Of a stretch of 64,000 nt of DNA, positions 17,808 through 26,608 are shown one piece after another. This DNA comes from Micromonospora mirobrigensis (GTDB lineage Bacteria; Actinomycetota; Actinomycetes; Mycobacteriales; Micromonosporaceae). Within the stretch, counting starts at the first letter, position 1; every line of letters begins with the position of its first letter. The notes under the pieces are model-generated. The model ran no database searches. It was not told where the DNA came from and saw only the letters and a program-made list of their open reading frames with translations. The stretch is taken from contig NZ_FMCX01000004.1 of the NCBI RefSeq assembly GCF_900091555.1, forward strand, positions 1-64,000. The letters run 5' to 3'. The position numbers were made by a program, and so were the translations under genes.

Positions 17808-18470
17808 TCAGCGGGCCGTCGCGGTGGCGACGGTCCGGTTCACCTCACCCGCGGACTCCTCACCGAGGGCCACCCGGACCAGGGCCGAGGCGAACCGGCC
17901 GAACTCGCCCTCGGGGACCAGCCCGGCCAGGCCGCGCGGGTTCGCCGGCAGGCCGAGGCGTTGCGCGCCGGCCAGCGCGCGGCGGTCGGCGTACGGGCGG
18001 ACGTCGGGCCAGACCGCCTGCACCTCGCGCAGGAAGATGTCCGCGCCGGTGGGGCCGATGCCGGGGAACTCGGTCAGCAGCCGGCGCAGCGCCGTCGGAT
18101 TCCCGCCGCCCTCCCGGTGCAGCCGCCGCAGGTCGCCGTGCCAGCGGTCCAGGCACAGGCGCGCCCCGGTGCCCAGCATGGTGGCGGTCCGCTCGTCGTA
18201 GCGGCGGTAGTGCCCGCGACCCAGCGCGTCCACCCGCTCCTGCCAGCCGGTCGCCTCCATCGCCTGCGGCGTACGGCAGCCGGCGGCGAAGAGCTCCCGG
18301 GCGGCGGCCACCGCCACCGAGGCCCGGATCCGGGTGCTCAGCAGGGTGGTCAGCACCAGCAGCTGGTACAGCGGGCCCGGCCGGTCGGCCAGCCCGATGC
18401 CGGCCTCCTGCGCGTACGTGCGGCCCTGCCGCTCCAGCAGGATCCTGGCGGTCGTCCGGTCGTCACCCAT
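17808..18470 (-). CDS. HhH-GPD superfamily base-excision DNA glycosylase (endonuclease III-like)
   Basis: 220 residues. YQLLVLTTLLSTRIRASVAV is the N-terminal helix pair of endonuclease III folds and LLTEFPGIGPTGADIFLREV is the helix-hairpin-helix with Gly-Ile-Gly-Pro, followed by WPDVRPYADRRAL, where a catalytic Asp is expected. There is no C-terminal 4Fe-4S Cys cluster, so it is not a classical Nth/MutY. It likely removes damaged bases from DNA; the lesion is unknown. Confidence 0.78.
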   Translation of the reverse strand: MGDDRTTARILLERQGRTYAQEAGIGLADRPGPLYQLLVLTTLLSTRIRASVAVAAARELFAAGCRTPQAMEATGWQERVDALGRGHYRRYDERTATMLGTGARLCLDRWHGDLRRLHREGGGNPTALRRLLTEFPGIGPTGADIFLREVQAVWPDVRPYADRRALAGAQRLGLPANPRGLAGLVPEGEFGRFASALVRVALGEESAGEVNRTVATATAR

Positions 18471-18599
18471 CCCTGCCGAGTACCCGCCCCGGCCCCGGGC
18501 AGACGCCCCGACGGGACCGGAATGCGCCCGGCGGGGCCGGGTACGCGGCCGGTGGCGCACGGCCGACGCCGTGTGCTCCCACCGGGGAAGGAGAGACCT

Positions 18600-18803
18600 G
18601 TGGTCAAGCCGCAGCAGGAGGAGTTGCGCCGCAACGACAAGGGCGCGACCAGCCAGGACAGCAAGGGCCCCCGGGCGAGCGGCCATCCGCTCAACCGGGG
18701 GACCTCGAACGCGGACGTCGGGCGGCCGGTGCCCAAGGGGCAGGTGTCGCCGTACGGGCCGGCCGGTGAGCCGGTGGCCGACGACGAGAGCGACCGGGGC
18801 TGA
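18600..18803 (+). CDS. small hydrophilic hypothetical protein
   Basis: 67 residues, Lys/Arg/Gly/Pro-rich and without hydrophobic segments (starts VKPQQEELRRNDKGA, ends ADDESDRG), probably disordered. A clear AAGGAG 6-7 nt before the GTG fixes the start. Function unknown. Confidence 0.6.
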   Translation: MVKPQQEELRRNDKGATSQDSKGPRASGHPLNRGTSNADVGRPVPKGQVSPYGPAGEPVADDESDRG

Positions 18804-18815
18804 CGCCCGACCCGG

Positions 18816-19280
18816 TCACGCCGGCGGTCGCAGCCTCCGCAGGGTGGCTGCGGCCGCCGCCCCGTACGCCAGGTGCGGAACCAGGTCGGCGATCCACCCG
18901 GACCGCCCCCAGGTGCGCGGGTCGGTGACGCCCAGGACGGTCATCGAGCCGTCGGAGGCGGCCATCACCCCACCGCCGAGCAGCGCCACGGCCAGCGGGG
19001 CGGGCACCCGCCGGTCACCGGCGAGCACCGCGTACACCGTGCCGGCGGCGATGCCGGTGGCGTAGCCGAGCACGGGCCCGAGGCCCGAGCGGCGGTTGGC
19101 CGCCCGCTCCCCGGACCCCAGGTCGACGTGGGCCACCCCGGCCAGCCGGCCGGCGGTCTCCTCGGGGGTGCCGCTGGCCGGGCGGGCCCGCAGCGCCATG
19201 TCGAGGTAGCTGACCACGTTGAGCACCGCGCTGCCCACCGCCCCGGCGATCGCCCCGTCCAGCGCCCGGGACGTCCTCAC
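18816..19280 (-). CDS. hypothetical membrane protein
   Basis: 154 residues with hydrophobic segments near 8-27 (GAIAGAVGSAVLNVVSYLD), 70-86 (GYATGIAAGTVYAVL), 95-112 and 130-146 (PHLAYGAAAAATL). Gly/Ala-rich helices. The GTG start overlaps the stop of the upstream small gene (GTGA), giving a two-gene operon. No recognised family; position suggests a membrane-associated role only. Confidence 0.65.
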   Translation of the reverse strand: MRTSRALDGAIAGAVGSAVLNVVSYLDMALRARPASGTPEETAGRLAGVAHVDLGSGERAANRRSGLGPVLGYATGIAAGTVYAVLAGDRRVPAPLAVALLGGGVMAASDGSMTVLGVTDPRTWGRSGWIADLVPHLAYGAAAAATLRRLRPPA

Positions 19281-19486
19281 TTCGGGTCGCCCGGTTCGCG
19301 TTCGCCCTTCGGGCCGTAGGTGCGCTCGCCCCGGACCACACCCCGTTGGCCGCGATCCTCCTGGAGGATCCGGTTCGCCACCTGGTTGGCCTCCTGGTCC
19401 GCCGCGCGTCCCGAGTTCTCGATCAGATCCCGCAGGCGGGCCCGCTCCTTGTCGTACGCGTTGCTGCCCGGCCGTGGTCCTGGCAT
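19277..19486 (-). CDS. small charged hypothetical protein
   Basis: 69 residues, highly charged, with one likely helix DKERARLRDLIENSGRAADQ followed by QEANQVANRIL and a Gly/Arg-rich tail ending GDPK. A GGAGGAGG sequence 5 nt before the ATG supports the start. Translationally coupled to the membrane protein gene downstream. Function unknown. Confidence 0.65.
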   Translation of the reverse strand: MPGPRPGSNAYDKERARLRDLIENSGRAADQEANQVANRILQEDRGQRGVVRGERTYGPKGEREPGDPK

Positions 19487-19565
19487 CGCTGCCTCCTCCG
19501 GTCGTCGTCGCCGTTGCGGCGTACGCCCGGGGTCTACCCGTTCTGGCCTGACCCCAACGTGGTGC

Positions 19566-20447
19566 TCAGGCGGGGGACCGGACCACCGCCACCGGGCAGT
19601 CGGCGTGGTGCAGCACCCCGTGGCTGACCGAGCCGAGCAGCAGCCCGCTGAGCTCGCCGTGACCCTGCCCGCCGACGACGACGAGCTGGGCCCGGCGGGA
19701 CGCCTCGGTGAGCGCGGCCACCGGCCGGCCCCGGGTGACCGCCCGGCCGACCGACAGCCCCGGGTGCCGGTCGGCGAGGCCGGCCAGCGCCTCGGCGACC
19801 ACCCGGTCCTCCTCGCCGCGCAGCTGGTGCTCCTCGTACACCAGGGGCTGCATGTCGCCCGGGCCGCTGGAGGCGGGGTGCCGGTAGGCGTGCACCGCAT
19901 GCAGCGCGGCGCCGCGCAGCACCGCCTCCTCGGCGGCGAACGCCACGGCGGCGTGCGACGACGGGGAGCCGTCCACGCCCACCACGACCGGCCCGTCGCT
20001 CCGCTCGGCGCCGCGCACGACCAGCACCGGACAGTCGGCGTGCGTGGCGACCTGGATCGCCACCGAGCCGACGACCAGGGCGGTGAAGCCGCCCAGACCA
20101 CGGTCGCCGAGCACCGTCAGCACGGCGGTGGGGGTCTCGCCGAGCAGCACCGCGGACGCCTCGCCGTCGATGATCTCCCCGGTGACCCGGACGTCGGGCG
20201 CCGCCTGTCGCGCGACGTCCACCGCCGCGGCGACCAGGTCCTCGGCCTGGTGACGCAGGCCACCGCGGGGCGGACCCTCGGTCAGCGGCGTGATCGGCAC
20301 GTGCAGCAGCGGCCAGATGAACCCGTGGACCACCCGCAGTGGCCGGCCCCGCCGGTCCGCCTCGACGGCGGCCAGCCGCACGGCCCGCAGCGCGGACTCG
20401 GAGCCGTCCACGCCGACCACCACGGCCGCGCCGTCCGCCGAGTTCAC
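19566..20447 (-). CDS. universal stress protein, tandem UspA domains
   Basis: 293 residues with two UspA domains. Domain 1 starts VVVGVDGSESALRA and ends with GDRGLGGFTALVVGS; domain 2 starts VVVGVDGSPSSHAA and ends with GGQGHGELSGLLLGS. Both carry the Gly-x2-Gly-x9-Gly-Ser pattern that binds ATP. Such tandem proteins in actinobacteria respond to hypoxia, NO and other stresses. The GTG start has AGGAGG 6 nt upstream. Confidence 0.9.
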   Translation of the reverse strand: MNSADGAAVVVGVDGSESALRAVRLAAVEADRRGRPLRVVHGFIWPLLHVPITPLTEGPPRGGLRHQAEDLVAAAVDVARQAAPDVRVTGEIIDGEASAVLLGETPTAVLTVLGDRGLGGFTALVVGSVAIQVATHADCPVLVVRGAERSDGPVVVGVDGSPSSHAAVAFAAEEAVLRGAALHAVHAYRHPASSGPGDMQPLVYEEHQLRGEEDRVVAEALAGLADRHPGLSVGRAVTRGRPVAALTEASRRAQLVVVGGQGHGELSGLLLGSVSHGVLHHADCPVAVVRSPA

Positions 20448-20618
20448 ACCGCACCTCCTGGCCCTGGTAGGTCCCGGGTCAGTATCCCGGGCCGGACCCG
20501 GCCCCGGCGGCCATACCGCGACACCGCCCCGGCGGTGCGCCGGACGGGGTGGCCGGGGCTGTCGGGGAGGCTTCGTATGATGCTTGCTCTGATGCAAGAA
20601 TCTGCCCCGGAGGACGAC

Positions 20619-21806
20619 ATGCCGCACGCGCCCGGACCGGTGTCGCGCGCTCTCCGCGAGGCTCCACCCGACCAGTTGGTGGAGGCCGCCGACCGCGCCG
20701 TCCGGTCCGCGCTGGACGCGTCGCGGACGGACGTGTTCATCGCCGACTACCGCATCTCCGGTCTGTGGCCGGTGCTCGACCCTGAGCTGCCCGCGGCCGG
20801 CTTCCTGGCCTGCCACACGGTCGCGCAGCGCTGCTTCAGCAGCCAGCAGCCGGTGCACGACGTCGACGAGCAGGGGCGCTGCCGGCTCTACCTGCCGTTG
20901 ACCACCTGGGGTGAGCGGCTCGGCGTGCTGCTGATCGAGCTGCCGCGCGCCCCGGACGCCGCCACGGTGCAGGTCACCGTGGACATCGCCGGGGACCTGG
21001 CGGTGGCGTTGCGGGCGGCGGACCGGGAGACCGACCGGTACCGGCGGGTACGCCGGCGGGAGCGGCTCAGCATGGCCGCCGAGATGCAGTGGGACCTGCT
21101 GCCCGGGCGCAGCGTGACGCACGGCGCGTTCCTGCTGGCCGGGCAGTTGGAGCCGGCGTACACGGTGGGCGGCGACCACTTCGACTGGTCGGTCGACGGG
21201 GACCGGCTCACGGTCACGGTGCTCAACGGCGCCGGCACCGGCCTGGCGTCGTCGGTGTTGACCGCGGTGACGGTGAACGCGATGCGCAACGCCCGCCGCT
21301 CCGGCGGGACCCTGGTCGAGCAGGCCGAGCTGGCCTCGGACACGATCTTCTATCAGCACCGGGGGAGTCGGAACGTGCCGACGCTGCTGCTGGAGCTGGA
21401 CACCGGCACGGGGCGCGCCCGGGCGGTGGACGCCGGGTCGCCGCACCTGATGCGGCTGCGGGCCGGGGTGGTGACCCGGATCGAGCTGGAGCAGCAGCTG
21501 CCGCTCGGGATGTTCGCCGATACCCGGTACGCCGCCCAGGAACTCCAGGTCGAGCCGGGGGACCGGCTCTTCGTGGTCAGCGACGGGGTGTACGCGGCCA
21601 CTCCGGACGGTGCCGAGCCGTACGGGCACCGGTCGATGGCCCGGGCGATGCGGTCGACTCGGCTGCAACCGGCGGCCGAGGCAGTTGGTACGGTGATGCG
21701 GGAACTGCACGCCTACCACGCCGAAGCCGATCTGCGCGACGACGCGGTCGTCGTCTGTCTGGACTGGCGCGGTTCCGCTGGTCGGGACGGCGGTTGGCAG
21801 CGGTAA
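20619..21806 (+). CDS. PP2C-family (SpoIIE/RsbU-type) serine phosphatase
   Basis: 395 residues. An N-terminal sensor-like region (about 1-130, GAF-like pattern) is followed by a PP2C/SpoIIE domain with EMQWDLLPGRSV, AGQLEPAYTVGGDHFDWSVD, VLNGAGTGLASSVL, FVVSDGVYAA and LRDDAVVVCLDW, which supply the metal-binding Asp residues. Such enzymes dephosphorylate anti-sigma-factor antagonists in partner-switching systems. GGAGG lies 5 nt before this ATG, and TATGAT at 20576-20581 could be its -10 box. An in-frame ATG at 20577 with GGGGAGG is a good alternative start. Confidence 0.85.
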   Translation: MPHAPGPVSRALREAPPDQLVEAADRAVRSALDASRTDVFIADYRISGLWPVLDPELPAAGFLACHTVAQRCFSSQQPVHDVDEQGRCRLYLPLTTWGERLGVLLIELPRAPDAATVQVTVDIAGDLAVALRAADRETDRYRRVRRRERLSMAAEMQWDLLPGRSVTHGAFLLAGQLEPAYTVGGDHFDWSVDGDRLTVTVLNGAGTGLASSVLTAVTVNAMRNARRSGGTLVEQAELASDTIFYQHRGSRNVPTLLLELDTGTGRARAVDAGSPHLMRLRAGVVTRIELEQQLPLGMFADTRYAAQELQVEPGDRLFVVSDGVYAATPDGAEPYGHRSMARAMRSTRLQPAAEAVGTVMRELHAYHAEADLRDDAVVVCLDWRGSAGRDGGWQR

Positions 21807-21852
21807 CCGGCCGGCAGCGGAACACGGGCGTGACGATCGCAGGGGACATCGG

Positions 21853-22329
21853 GTGGAGCGACCTCCGAATCTAGCCGCGGCGATCGATGCTGCTGCCGAG
21901 GCGCTGCTCGGCGTGCTCGACGGCGCCGGTTCGCGGCACTCGGTGCCGGTGTCGCCGACCCAGCTGCGGGTGCTCTCGCTGATCAGCGGCCGTCCCGACA
22001 TCAACGTCAACCGCCTGGCCGAGCTGCTCGACGTCGTACCCTCGTCGGCCAGCCGGCTCTGCGACCGGCTGGAGGCCACCGGCCTGCTGCGTCGGGTGGC
22101 CGACCCGAGGGACCGGCGCGAGGTCCGGCTGATCCCCACCGCTGCGGCGGAGACCCTGTTGCGGGAGCTCAAGGAGCGCCGGCACCAGGCCGTGCAGGCG
22201 GTGCTGGACCGGATGCCCCAGCGGGTGCAGCACGAGTTGCTGCTGGCGCTGCTGGCGTTCGGTCAGGCGGCGGCGCTGAGCCCGGTGGGCGTGCCGGTGG
22301 AGACCGATCCGGCGGCTCGTACGGCCTGA
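21853..22329 (+). CDS. MarR-family transcriptional regulator
   Basis: 158 residues. The winged helix spans about 33-105: LRVLSLISGRPDINVNRLAE, LDVVPSSASRLCDRLEATGL and the wing VADPRDRREVRLIPT. Lies 46 bp after the phosphatase gene on the same strand and may be co-transcribed with it. Targets unknown. Confidence 0.85.
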   Translation: MERPPNLAAAIDAAAEALLGVLDGAGSRHSVPVSPTQLRVLSLISGRPDINVNRLAELLDVVPSSASRLCDRLEATGLLRRVADPRDRREVRLIPTAAAETLLRELKERRHQAVQAVLDRMPQRVQHELLLALLAFGQAAALSPVGVPVETDPAARTA

Positions 22330-22653
22330 GCCCGTCCCGCCGGCCAGGGCCCGGAGGCCGGTTCAGTCCCCGACTAGCGTCCTAGGATGCTTTACGGGTG
22401 GTGACCCACCGCACAATCGACCGGCACACGCGCCGACACCGACAAAGCGGGAGCCGGGCAGCGGACGTGAGCCCGATATAGTGGCAACGCAATTTCACCG
22501 ACCCGCGGTCGCTCCGGCCGTCGGGTCGCCGGGGGAGATCCCGTGTTCGGGATCGCAGAGGGTGCCGGTGGACGTCGGCCGGCCCGCTTACGCGCATGTC
22601 CCACGCAGCGCCCGGTGCGCCGGGCGTCGGAGGGTGCTGCGAGGGGAGGTTCG
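22330..22653 (+). promoter_or_regulatory. 324-bp leader/promoter region of the pgsA-DUF881 operon
   Basis: No gene seen. TATAGT at 22477-22482 is a good -10 box, implying a transcript start near 22489 and a leader of about 165 nt. No convincing -35. GGGGAGG precedes the GTG start of the phosphatidyltransferase gene. Further upstream, GGGT and ACCC repeats (near 22397-22410) and CTAGGATGCTTTAC (near 22381) may be regulatory. Confidence 0.5.
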
Positions 22654-23289
22654 GTGTCGCGTCCACAGGCTCGGGATGAGCACCCGGCGCCGCAGGCGGT
22701 CGCCGCGCGGGACCGGGTCCTGACCGTGCCCAACCTGATCAGCTTCGTGCGCCTGCTGGGCGTACCGCTCTTCCTCTGGCTCTTCCTGGTCGTCCGCGCC
22801 GACGTGGCCGCCGTGGTGGTGCTGGCCATCGGCGGTACCACCGACTGGGTGGACGGTTGGGTGGCCCGGCGCCTGGGCCAGGTGAGCCGGCTCGGTGAGC
22901 TGCTCGACCCGTTCGCCGACCGGCTCTACATCCTGGCCACCCTGTTGGCGTTCACCGCCCGCGACGTGGTGCCGTGGCAGTTCACCGCCGCGCTGCTCGC
23001 GCGGGAGTTGCTGCTGCTCGGGTCGCTGGCGGTGCTGCGCCGCTACGGCTACGGCCCGCCGCCGGTGCACTACGTCGGCAAGACGGCGACCTTCCTGCTG
23101 CTGGCGGCGTTCCCGATCCTGCTGCTGGCGGCCTCGGCGCCGGCGGCGGCGACCGCGGCCGGCGCGATCGGCTGGGGGCTGGCCTGGTGGGGTCTGGTCC
23201 TCTACTGGGCGGCCGGGGCGATGTACGTGGTGCAGGCGAGCCGCCTGGTCCGGGCGGTACGGGACGGTTCCGGAGGGGTGACGGCGTGA
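22654..23289 (+). CDS. pgsA: CDP-alcohol phosphatidyltransferase (PgsA-like)
   Basis: 211 residues, an integral membrane enzyme with about 6 spans. The catalytic CDP-OH-P motif is present: DWVDGWVARRLGQ, then GELLDPFADR, giving DG-x2-AR-x8-G-x3-D-x3-D. It transfers a phosphatidyl group from CDP-diacylglycerol to an alcohol; glycerol-3-phosphate or a phosphatidylglycerol-type acceptor is likely. It corresponds by position to Rv1822 (pgsA2), whose exact activity is not settled. GGGGAGG lies 4 nt before the GTG. The next gene overlaps its stop. Confidence 0.85.
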   Translation: MSRPQARDEHPAPQAVAARDRVLTVPNLISFVRLLGVPLFLWLFLVVRADVAAVVVLAIGGTTDWVDGWVARRLGQVSRLGELLDPFADRLYILATLLAFTARDVVPWQFTAALLARELLLLGSLAVLRRYGYGPPPVHYVGKTATFLLLAAFPILLLAASAPAAATAAGAIGWGLAWWGLVLYWAAGAMYVVQASRLVRAVRDGSGGVTA

Positions 23290-24242
23290 GCGACGGCTCC
23301 GGGGAGGGCCGGGGTCCGGCGACGCGGGTGTACGCGCCGGACTTCCTGACCGAGTTGTTCCGCAACCCGTTGGATCCGGGGTACGCCGACGCGGCGGCCG
23401 CCCGTCGTCGCGCCGCCCAGGGTTCTCCGTCCTCCGCGGGTGGCTGGCGGGGTGCGTCGGCGCGGGTGGTGAGCCTGCTGGTGACGGTGGCGCTCGGGGT
23501 GCTGTTCGTGGTCGCCTACCGGGAGACCGCCGCGGCGGAGCCGGAGCGCAGCCAGACCCGGGCGGGCCTGGTGGAGCAGATCCGGGAGCGGGCCGGGGAG
23601 ACCGACCGGTTGTCGGTGCGGGCCGACCAGTTGCGTGAGGAGGTCGGCCGGCAGCGGGACGCGGCGCTGGGTGGTTCGCAGGCGGCGCGGCTGCGGGAGC
23701 TGGAGGCGGGGACCGGGCTGGGTCGGGTGCGCGGTGACGGTGTGGTGGTGCGGCTGGCCGACGCGGCGCAGGACACCGACGCGGTGACGGGTGCGGGCGC
23801 GGGCCCGCCGCGGGTGTTGTACACGGATCTGCAGCGGGTGGCGAACGACCTGTGGGGTGCGGGTGCGGAGGCGATCGCGATCAACGGGCAGCGGTTGACG
23901 GCGACGTCGACGATCCGGACGGCGGGGGAGGCGATCCTGGTGGACTTCCGGCCGGTGACGGGGCCGTACGAGGTGTCGGCGATCGGTCCGGGGTCGATGC
24001 AGCGCCGGTTCCGGGACAGTCGGGCGGCGCTGTTGATGGAGGAGGTGGCCAGGACGACGGGGTTGTCGTTCGGGGTGCGGGAGGCGGAGGACCTCACCCT
24101 GCCGGCCGCCGCGGAGCCGCAGCTACGCTACGCCAGGCCGCCGGTGAGTCCGAGTCCCTCGATCTCGGGCGGTGGTCGTTCGTCGAGTCCCGGGCCGTCC
24201 GGTCCGGGTGTGTCTCCCAGCCCCTCCGGAGGTGTCCGATGA
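23286..24242 (+). CDS. DUF881 family membrane-anchored protein (first copy)
   Basis: 318 residues. A short cytoplasmic N-terminus, one membrane span near 61-80 (VVSLLVTVALGVLFVVAY), a coiled-coil segment (about 90-140) and the DUF881 domain with GDGVVVRLADA, LQRVANDLWGAGAEAIAING and FRPVTGPYEVSAIG; the C-terminus is Pro/Ser/Gly-rich. The family is conserved beside small-basic-protein genes in actinobacteria and Firmicutes, with a proposed envelope or division role. GTGA overlap with pgsA and ATGA overlap with the next gene. Confidence 0.85.
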   Translation: MSDGSGEGRGPATRVYAPDFLTELFRNPLDPGYADAAAARRRAAQGSPSSAGGWRGASARVVSLLVTVALGVLFVVAYRETAAAEPERSQTRAGLVEQIRERAGETDRLSVRADQLREEVGRQRDAALGGSQAARLRELEAGTGLGRVRGDGVVVRLADAAQDTDAVTGAGAGPPRVLYTDLQRVANDLWGAGAEAIAINGQRLTATSTIRTAGEAILVDFRPVTGPYEVSAIGPGSMQRRFRDSRAALLMEEVARTTGLSFGVREAEDLTLPAAAEPQLRYARPPVSPSPSISGGGRSSSPGPSGPGVSPSPSGGVR

Positions 24243-24571
24243 TCGCGGTGCTGGCGTTGCTCGCCGGTGTGGTGCTCGGGGTGTACCTGGACCCGACGGT
24301 GCCCGTCGCGTTGCAGCCGTATCTGCCGATCGCGGTGGTGGCGGCGTTGGACGCGGTGTTCGGTGGGGTGCGGGCGAAGCTCGACCGGATCTTCGACGAC
24401 AAGCAGTTCGTGGTGTCGTTCATCTCGAACGTGCTGGTCGCTGGCCTGATCGTCTATCTGGGTGACCAGTTGGGTGTGGGTGGTCAGTTGTCGACCGGTG
24501 TGGTGGTGGTACTCGGTGTGCGGATCTTCGGCAACGTGGCGGCGATCCGTCGTCACCTGTTCCGGGCGTAG
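24239..24571 (+). CDS. sbp: small basic protein (DUF1290/Sbp family)
   Basis: 110 residues with three hydrophobic helices. LDAVFGGVRAKLDRIFDDKQ is the family's conserved cytoplasmic loop. It always sits between two DUF881 genes in this conserved block (Rv1824 position). ATGA overlap with the preceding gene. It probably forms a membrane complex with the DUF881 proteins; this is inference from conserved neighbourhood. Confidence 0.85.
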   Translation: MIAVLALLAGVVLGVYLDPTVPVALQPYLPIAVVAALDAVFGGVRAKLDRIFDDKQFVVSFISNVLVAGLIVYLGDQLGVGGQLSTGVVVVLGVRIFGNVAAIRRHLFRA

Positions 24572-24580
24572 GTTTTCAGC

Positions 24581-25504
24581 ATGAGTGACGACGAGCGCAG
24601 CGGCACGGGTACCGGTTGGCCGGAGCCGGTGGAGCCGGCGCGTCCGGAGGGTCCGGCGGGTGAGCCGGATCCTCGGCCGGAGGCGCCGGACGCCGACGAG
24701 TTGAGTCCGTTGGCGCCGGTGGGGCCGGCGGTTCCCGCTGAGCGGCCGGCGGACGACGAGCGGCCGGCGGAGGCTGTGGTCGGTGGCGCTGCTGCCGGTG
24801 GTGGTCGGGGGCGGTTCAGCGGCGCGTCGGTGATGATCGCGGTGCTGCTGGCGTTGCTGGGTTTCACGCTGGTGGTGCAGTTGCGGACGACGTCGACGGA
24901 TCCGGCGGCCGGGGCGACCCGGCAGGAGGACCTGGTGCGGATCCTGTCGGACCTGGGGCAGCGGGAGACCCGGCTGCGGCAGGACATCGCGACGCTGGAG
25001 GACAGTCAGCGGCAGTTGCGCTCGGGTGAGCAGGGTCGGCAGGCGGCGTTGGAGGAGGCGACGCGGCGGGCGGACGAGCTGGGGATCCTGGCGGGGACGT
25101 TGCCGGCGACGGGTCCGGGGTTGACGGTGCGGTTCGAGCCGGGCAGTGGTTCGATCTCGGCGAACCGGGTGTTGGACGCCGTGCAGGAGTTGCGGGGCGC
25201 GGGTGCGGAGGCGATGCAGATCTCGGGTGCCGGGGGTACGCCGGCTCGGATCGTGGCGTCGACGTATTTCCTGGACGGGGAGAACGGTGCGCTGGTGGTG
25301 GACGGGCGCCGATTGTCGGGTCCGTTTACGATCATGGTGATCGGTGATCCGGCGACGATGCGTACGGCGCTCAACATTCCCGGCGGGGTGGTCGCGTCGG
25401 TTCAGGGTGGCGGCGGTAACGTGATCGTCGAGGATCGTGGGACTGTCGAGGTTTCGGCGCTGCATGATCCGTTGAAGCTGGAACACGCCCGTCCGGTCTC
25501 GTGA
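24581..25504 (+). CDS. DUF881 family membrane-anchored protein (second copy)
   Basis: 307 residues. A long acidic Pro/Glu/Ala-rich N-terminus (about 1-80), one span (VMIAVLLALLGFTLVVQL), a coiled coil rich in Arg/Gln/Glu, then DUF881 with GPGLTVRFEPGSG, VLDAVQELRGAGAEAMQISG and GPFTIMVIGDP. Equivalent to Rv1825. TAGGTT, which includes the upstream stop codon, lies 6 nt before the ATG, so a leaderless internal transcript is possible. Confidence 0.85.
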   Translation: MSDDERSGTGTGWPEPVEPARPEGPAGEPDPRPEAPDADELSPLAPVGPAVPAERPADDERPAEAVVGGAAAGGGRGRFSGASVMIAVLLALLGFTLVVQLRTTSTDPAAGATRQEDLVRILSDLGQRETRLRQDIATLEDSQRQLRSGEQGRQAALEEATRRADELGILAGTLPATGPGLTVRFEPGSGSISANRVLDAVQELRGAGAEAMQISGAGGTPARIVASTYFLDGENGALVVDGRRLSGPFTIMVIGDPATMRTALNIPGGVVASVQGGGGNVIVEDRGTVEVSALHDPLKLEHARPVS

Positions 25505-25557
25505 CCGGCGCGGCCGCGCCGGTTCTCCGGTGCCTCGATGGATGAAGGACGCGTCTG

Positions 25558-25938
25558 GTGATTCCTGAGGATCTGCGTTACACCGCCGAGCACGAGTGGG
25601 TGGTGGGTGGCGATGCCGGTAGGGTCCGGGTCGGTATCACCCATTTCGCTCAGGATGCTCTGGGTGACATCGTGTTTGTCCAGCTGCCGGAGTCCGGTGC
25701 GGTGGTGGCGGCGGGTGAGTCGCTGGGTGAGATCGAGTCGACGAAGTCGGTGTCGGAGATCTACGCGCCGGTGGGTGGCACGGTGGTGGCGCGCAACGAC
25801 GCGTTGGCCGACACGCCTGAGGTGATCAACACTGATCCGTACGGTGCGGGTTGGTTGGTGGAGATCGCGGTCGAGGATCCGGCGGTGCTGGATTCCCTGC
25901 TGACCGCCGGCGCGTACCGCGAGCTCGTCGAGAGCTGA
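25558..25938 (+). CDS. gcvH: glycine cleavage system H protein
   Basis: 126 residues, typical length. The lipoyl lysine is Lys63 in GEIESTKSVSEIYAPV. It shuttles the aminomethyl group between the P, T and L proteins of the glycine cleavage complex. GcvP lies 8 kb downstream. GTG start with AAGGA about 8 nt upstream. Same position as Rv1826 in mycobacteria. Confidence 0.93.
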   Translation: MIPEDLRYTAEHEWVVGGDAGRVRVGITHFAQDALGDIVFVQLPESGAVVAAGESLGEIESTKSVSEIYAPVGGTVVARNDALADTPEVINTDPYGAGWLVEIAVEDPAVLDSLLTAGAYRELVES

Positions 25939-26155
25939 GTTGTCCTGGCCGGGGCGTGGGTTGGTTCCGCGCGTCCGGTTGCCCTGCATTTCGGCGCTGG
26001 CTAGGCTCGCCCAGTCGACCGAGAACCCAATAGTTGAGCGTTCGTGGTGTTTGCCTTCCCTGGCACGGGGAGCCAGCCGCTGGGTGTGTGGATTGCCCGG
26101 CGGCCATTGCCCGCCATTGCCCGACGCTGACCGATCTGATCCGTGAGGTGGTCCC

Positions 26156-26608
26156 ATGACGCGCCCAGGCGACGAGTTCCCCCCGCTCGACGTCACTTCG
26201 ACGCTCAATCTCGGTTCGCTCGACGAAGTGCTGGAGGGTCCGGATACCGATGTGGTGCCGAGCCGGATGTCCGGTTCGCTGCCGCCGGGCATGGCGCTGC
26301 TGGTGGTGCGTCGTGGGCCGAATGCGGGTGCCCGGTTCCTGCTGGACCACGATGTGACGACCAGTGGACGGCACCCGGACAGTGACATCTTCCTCGACGA
26401 TGTGACGGTGTCACGGCGGCACGCCGAGTTCCACCGGGACGGTGGCACGTTCACGGTGCGGGACGTGGGCAGCCTGAACGGCACGTACGTGAATCGGGAG
26501 CGGGTCGAGGCGGCCACGTTGAGCAATGGTGACGAGGTGCAGATCGGTAAGTTCCGGGTGGTGTTCATCGCCGGTCCGCGCCCGGAGGAGGAGGCCGGCC
26601 GGGGGTGA
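26156..26608 (+). CDS. garA: FHA-domain protein, GarA-like
   Basis: 150 residues. The FHA domain spans about 45-140 with TSGRHPDSDIFLDDVTVSRR, HAEFHRDGGTF and GSLNGTYVNRERV, which supply the phosphothreonine-binding Arg, Ser and Asn. The N-terminus has DVTSTLNLGSLDE, a Thr-containing segment in the place where GarA is phosphorylated by PknB/PknG. GarA/OdhI controls 2-oxoglutarate dehydrogenase and glutamate metabolism. GAGGTGG lies 4 nt before the ATG; TAGGCT near 26002 may be its -10 box in the 217-bp gap. Confidence 0.85.
   Translation: MTRPGDEFPPLDVTSTLNLGSLDEVLEGPDTDVVPSRMSGSLPPGMALLVVRRGPNAGARFLLDHDVTTSGRHPDSDIFLDDVTVSRRHAEFHRDGGTFTVRDVGSLNGTYVNRERVEAATLSNGDEVQIGKFRVVFIAGPRPEEEAGRG

Noticed and set aside
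24569-24580. A separate strong promoter for the second DUF881 gene
   Set aside because: The TAGGTT overlaps the upstream stop codon TAG, so it may be chance; not listed as a feature of its own.
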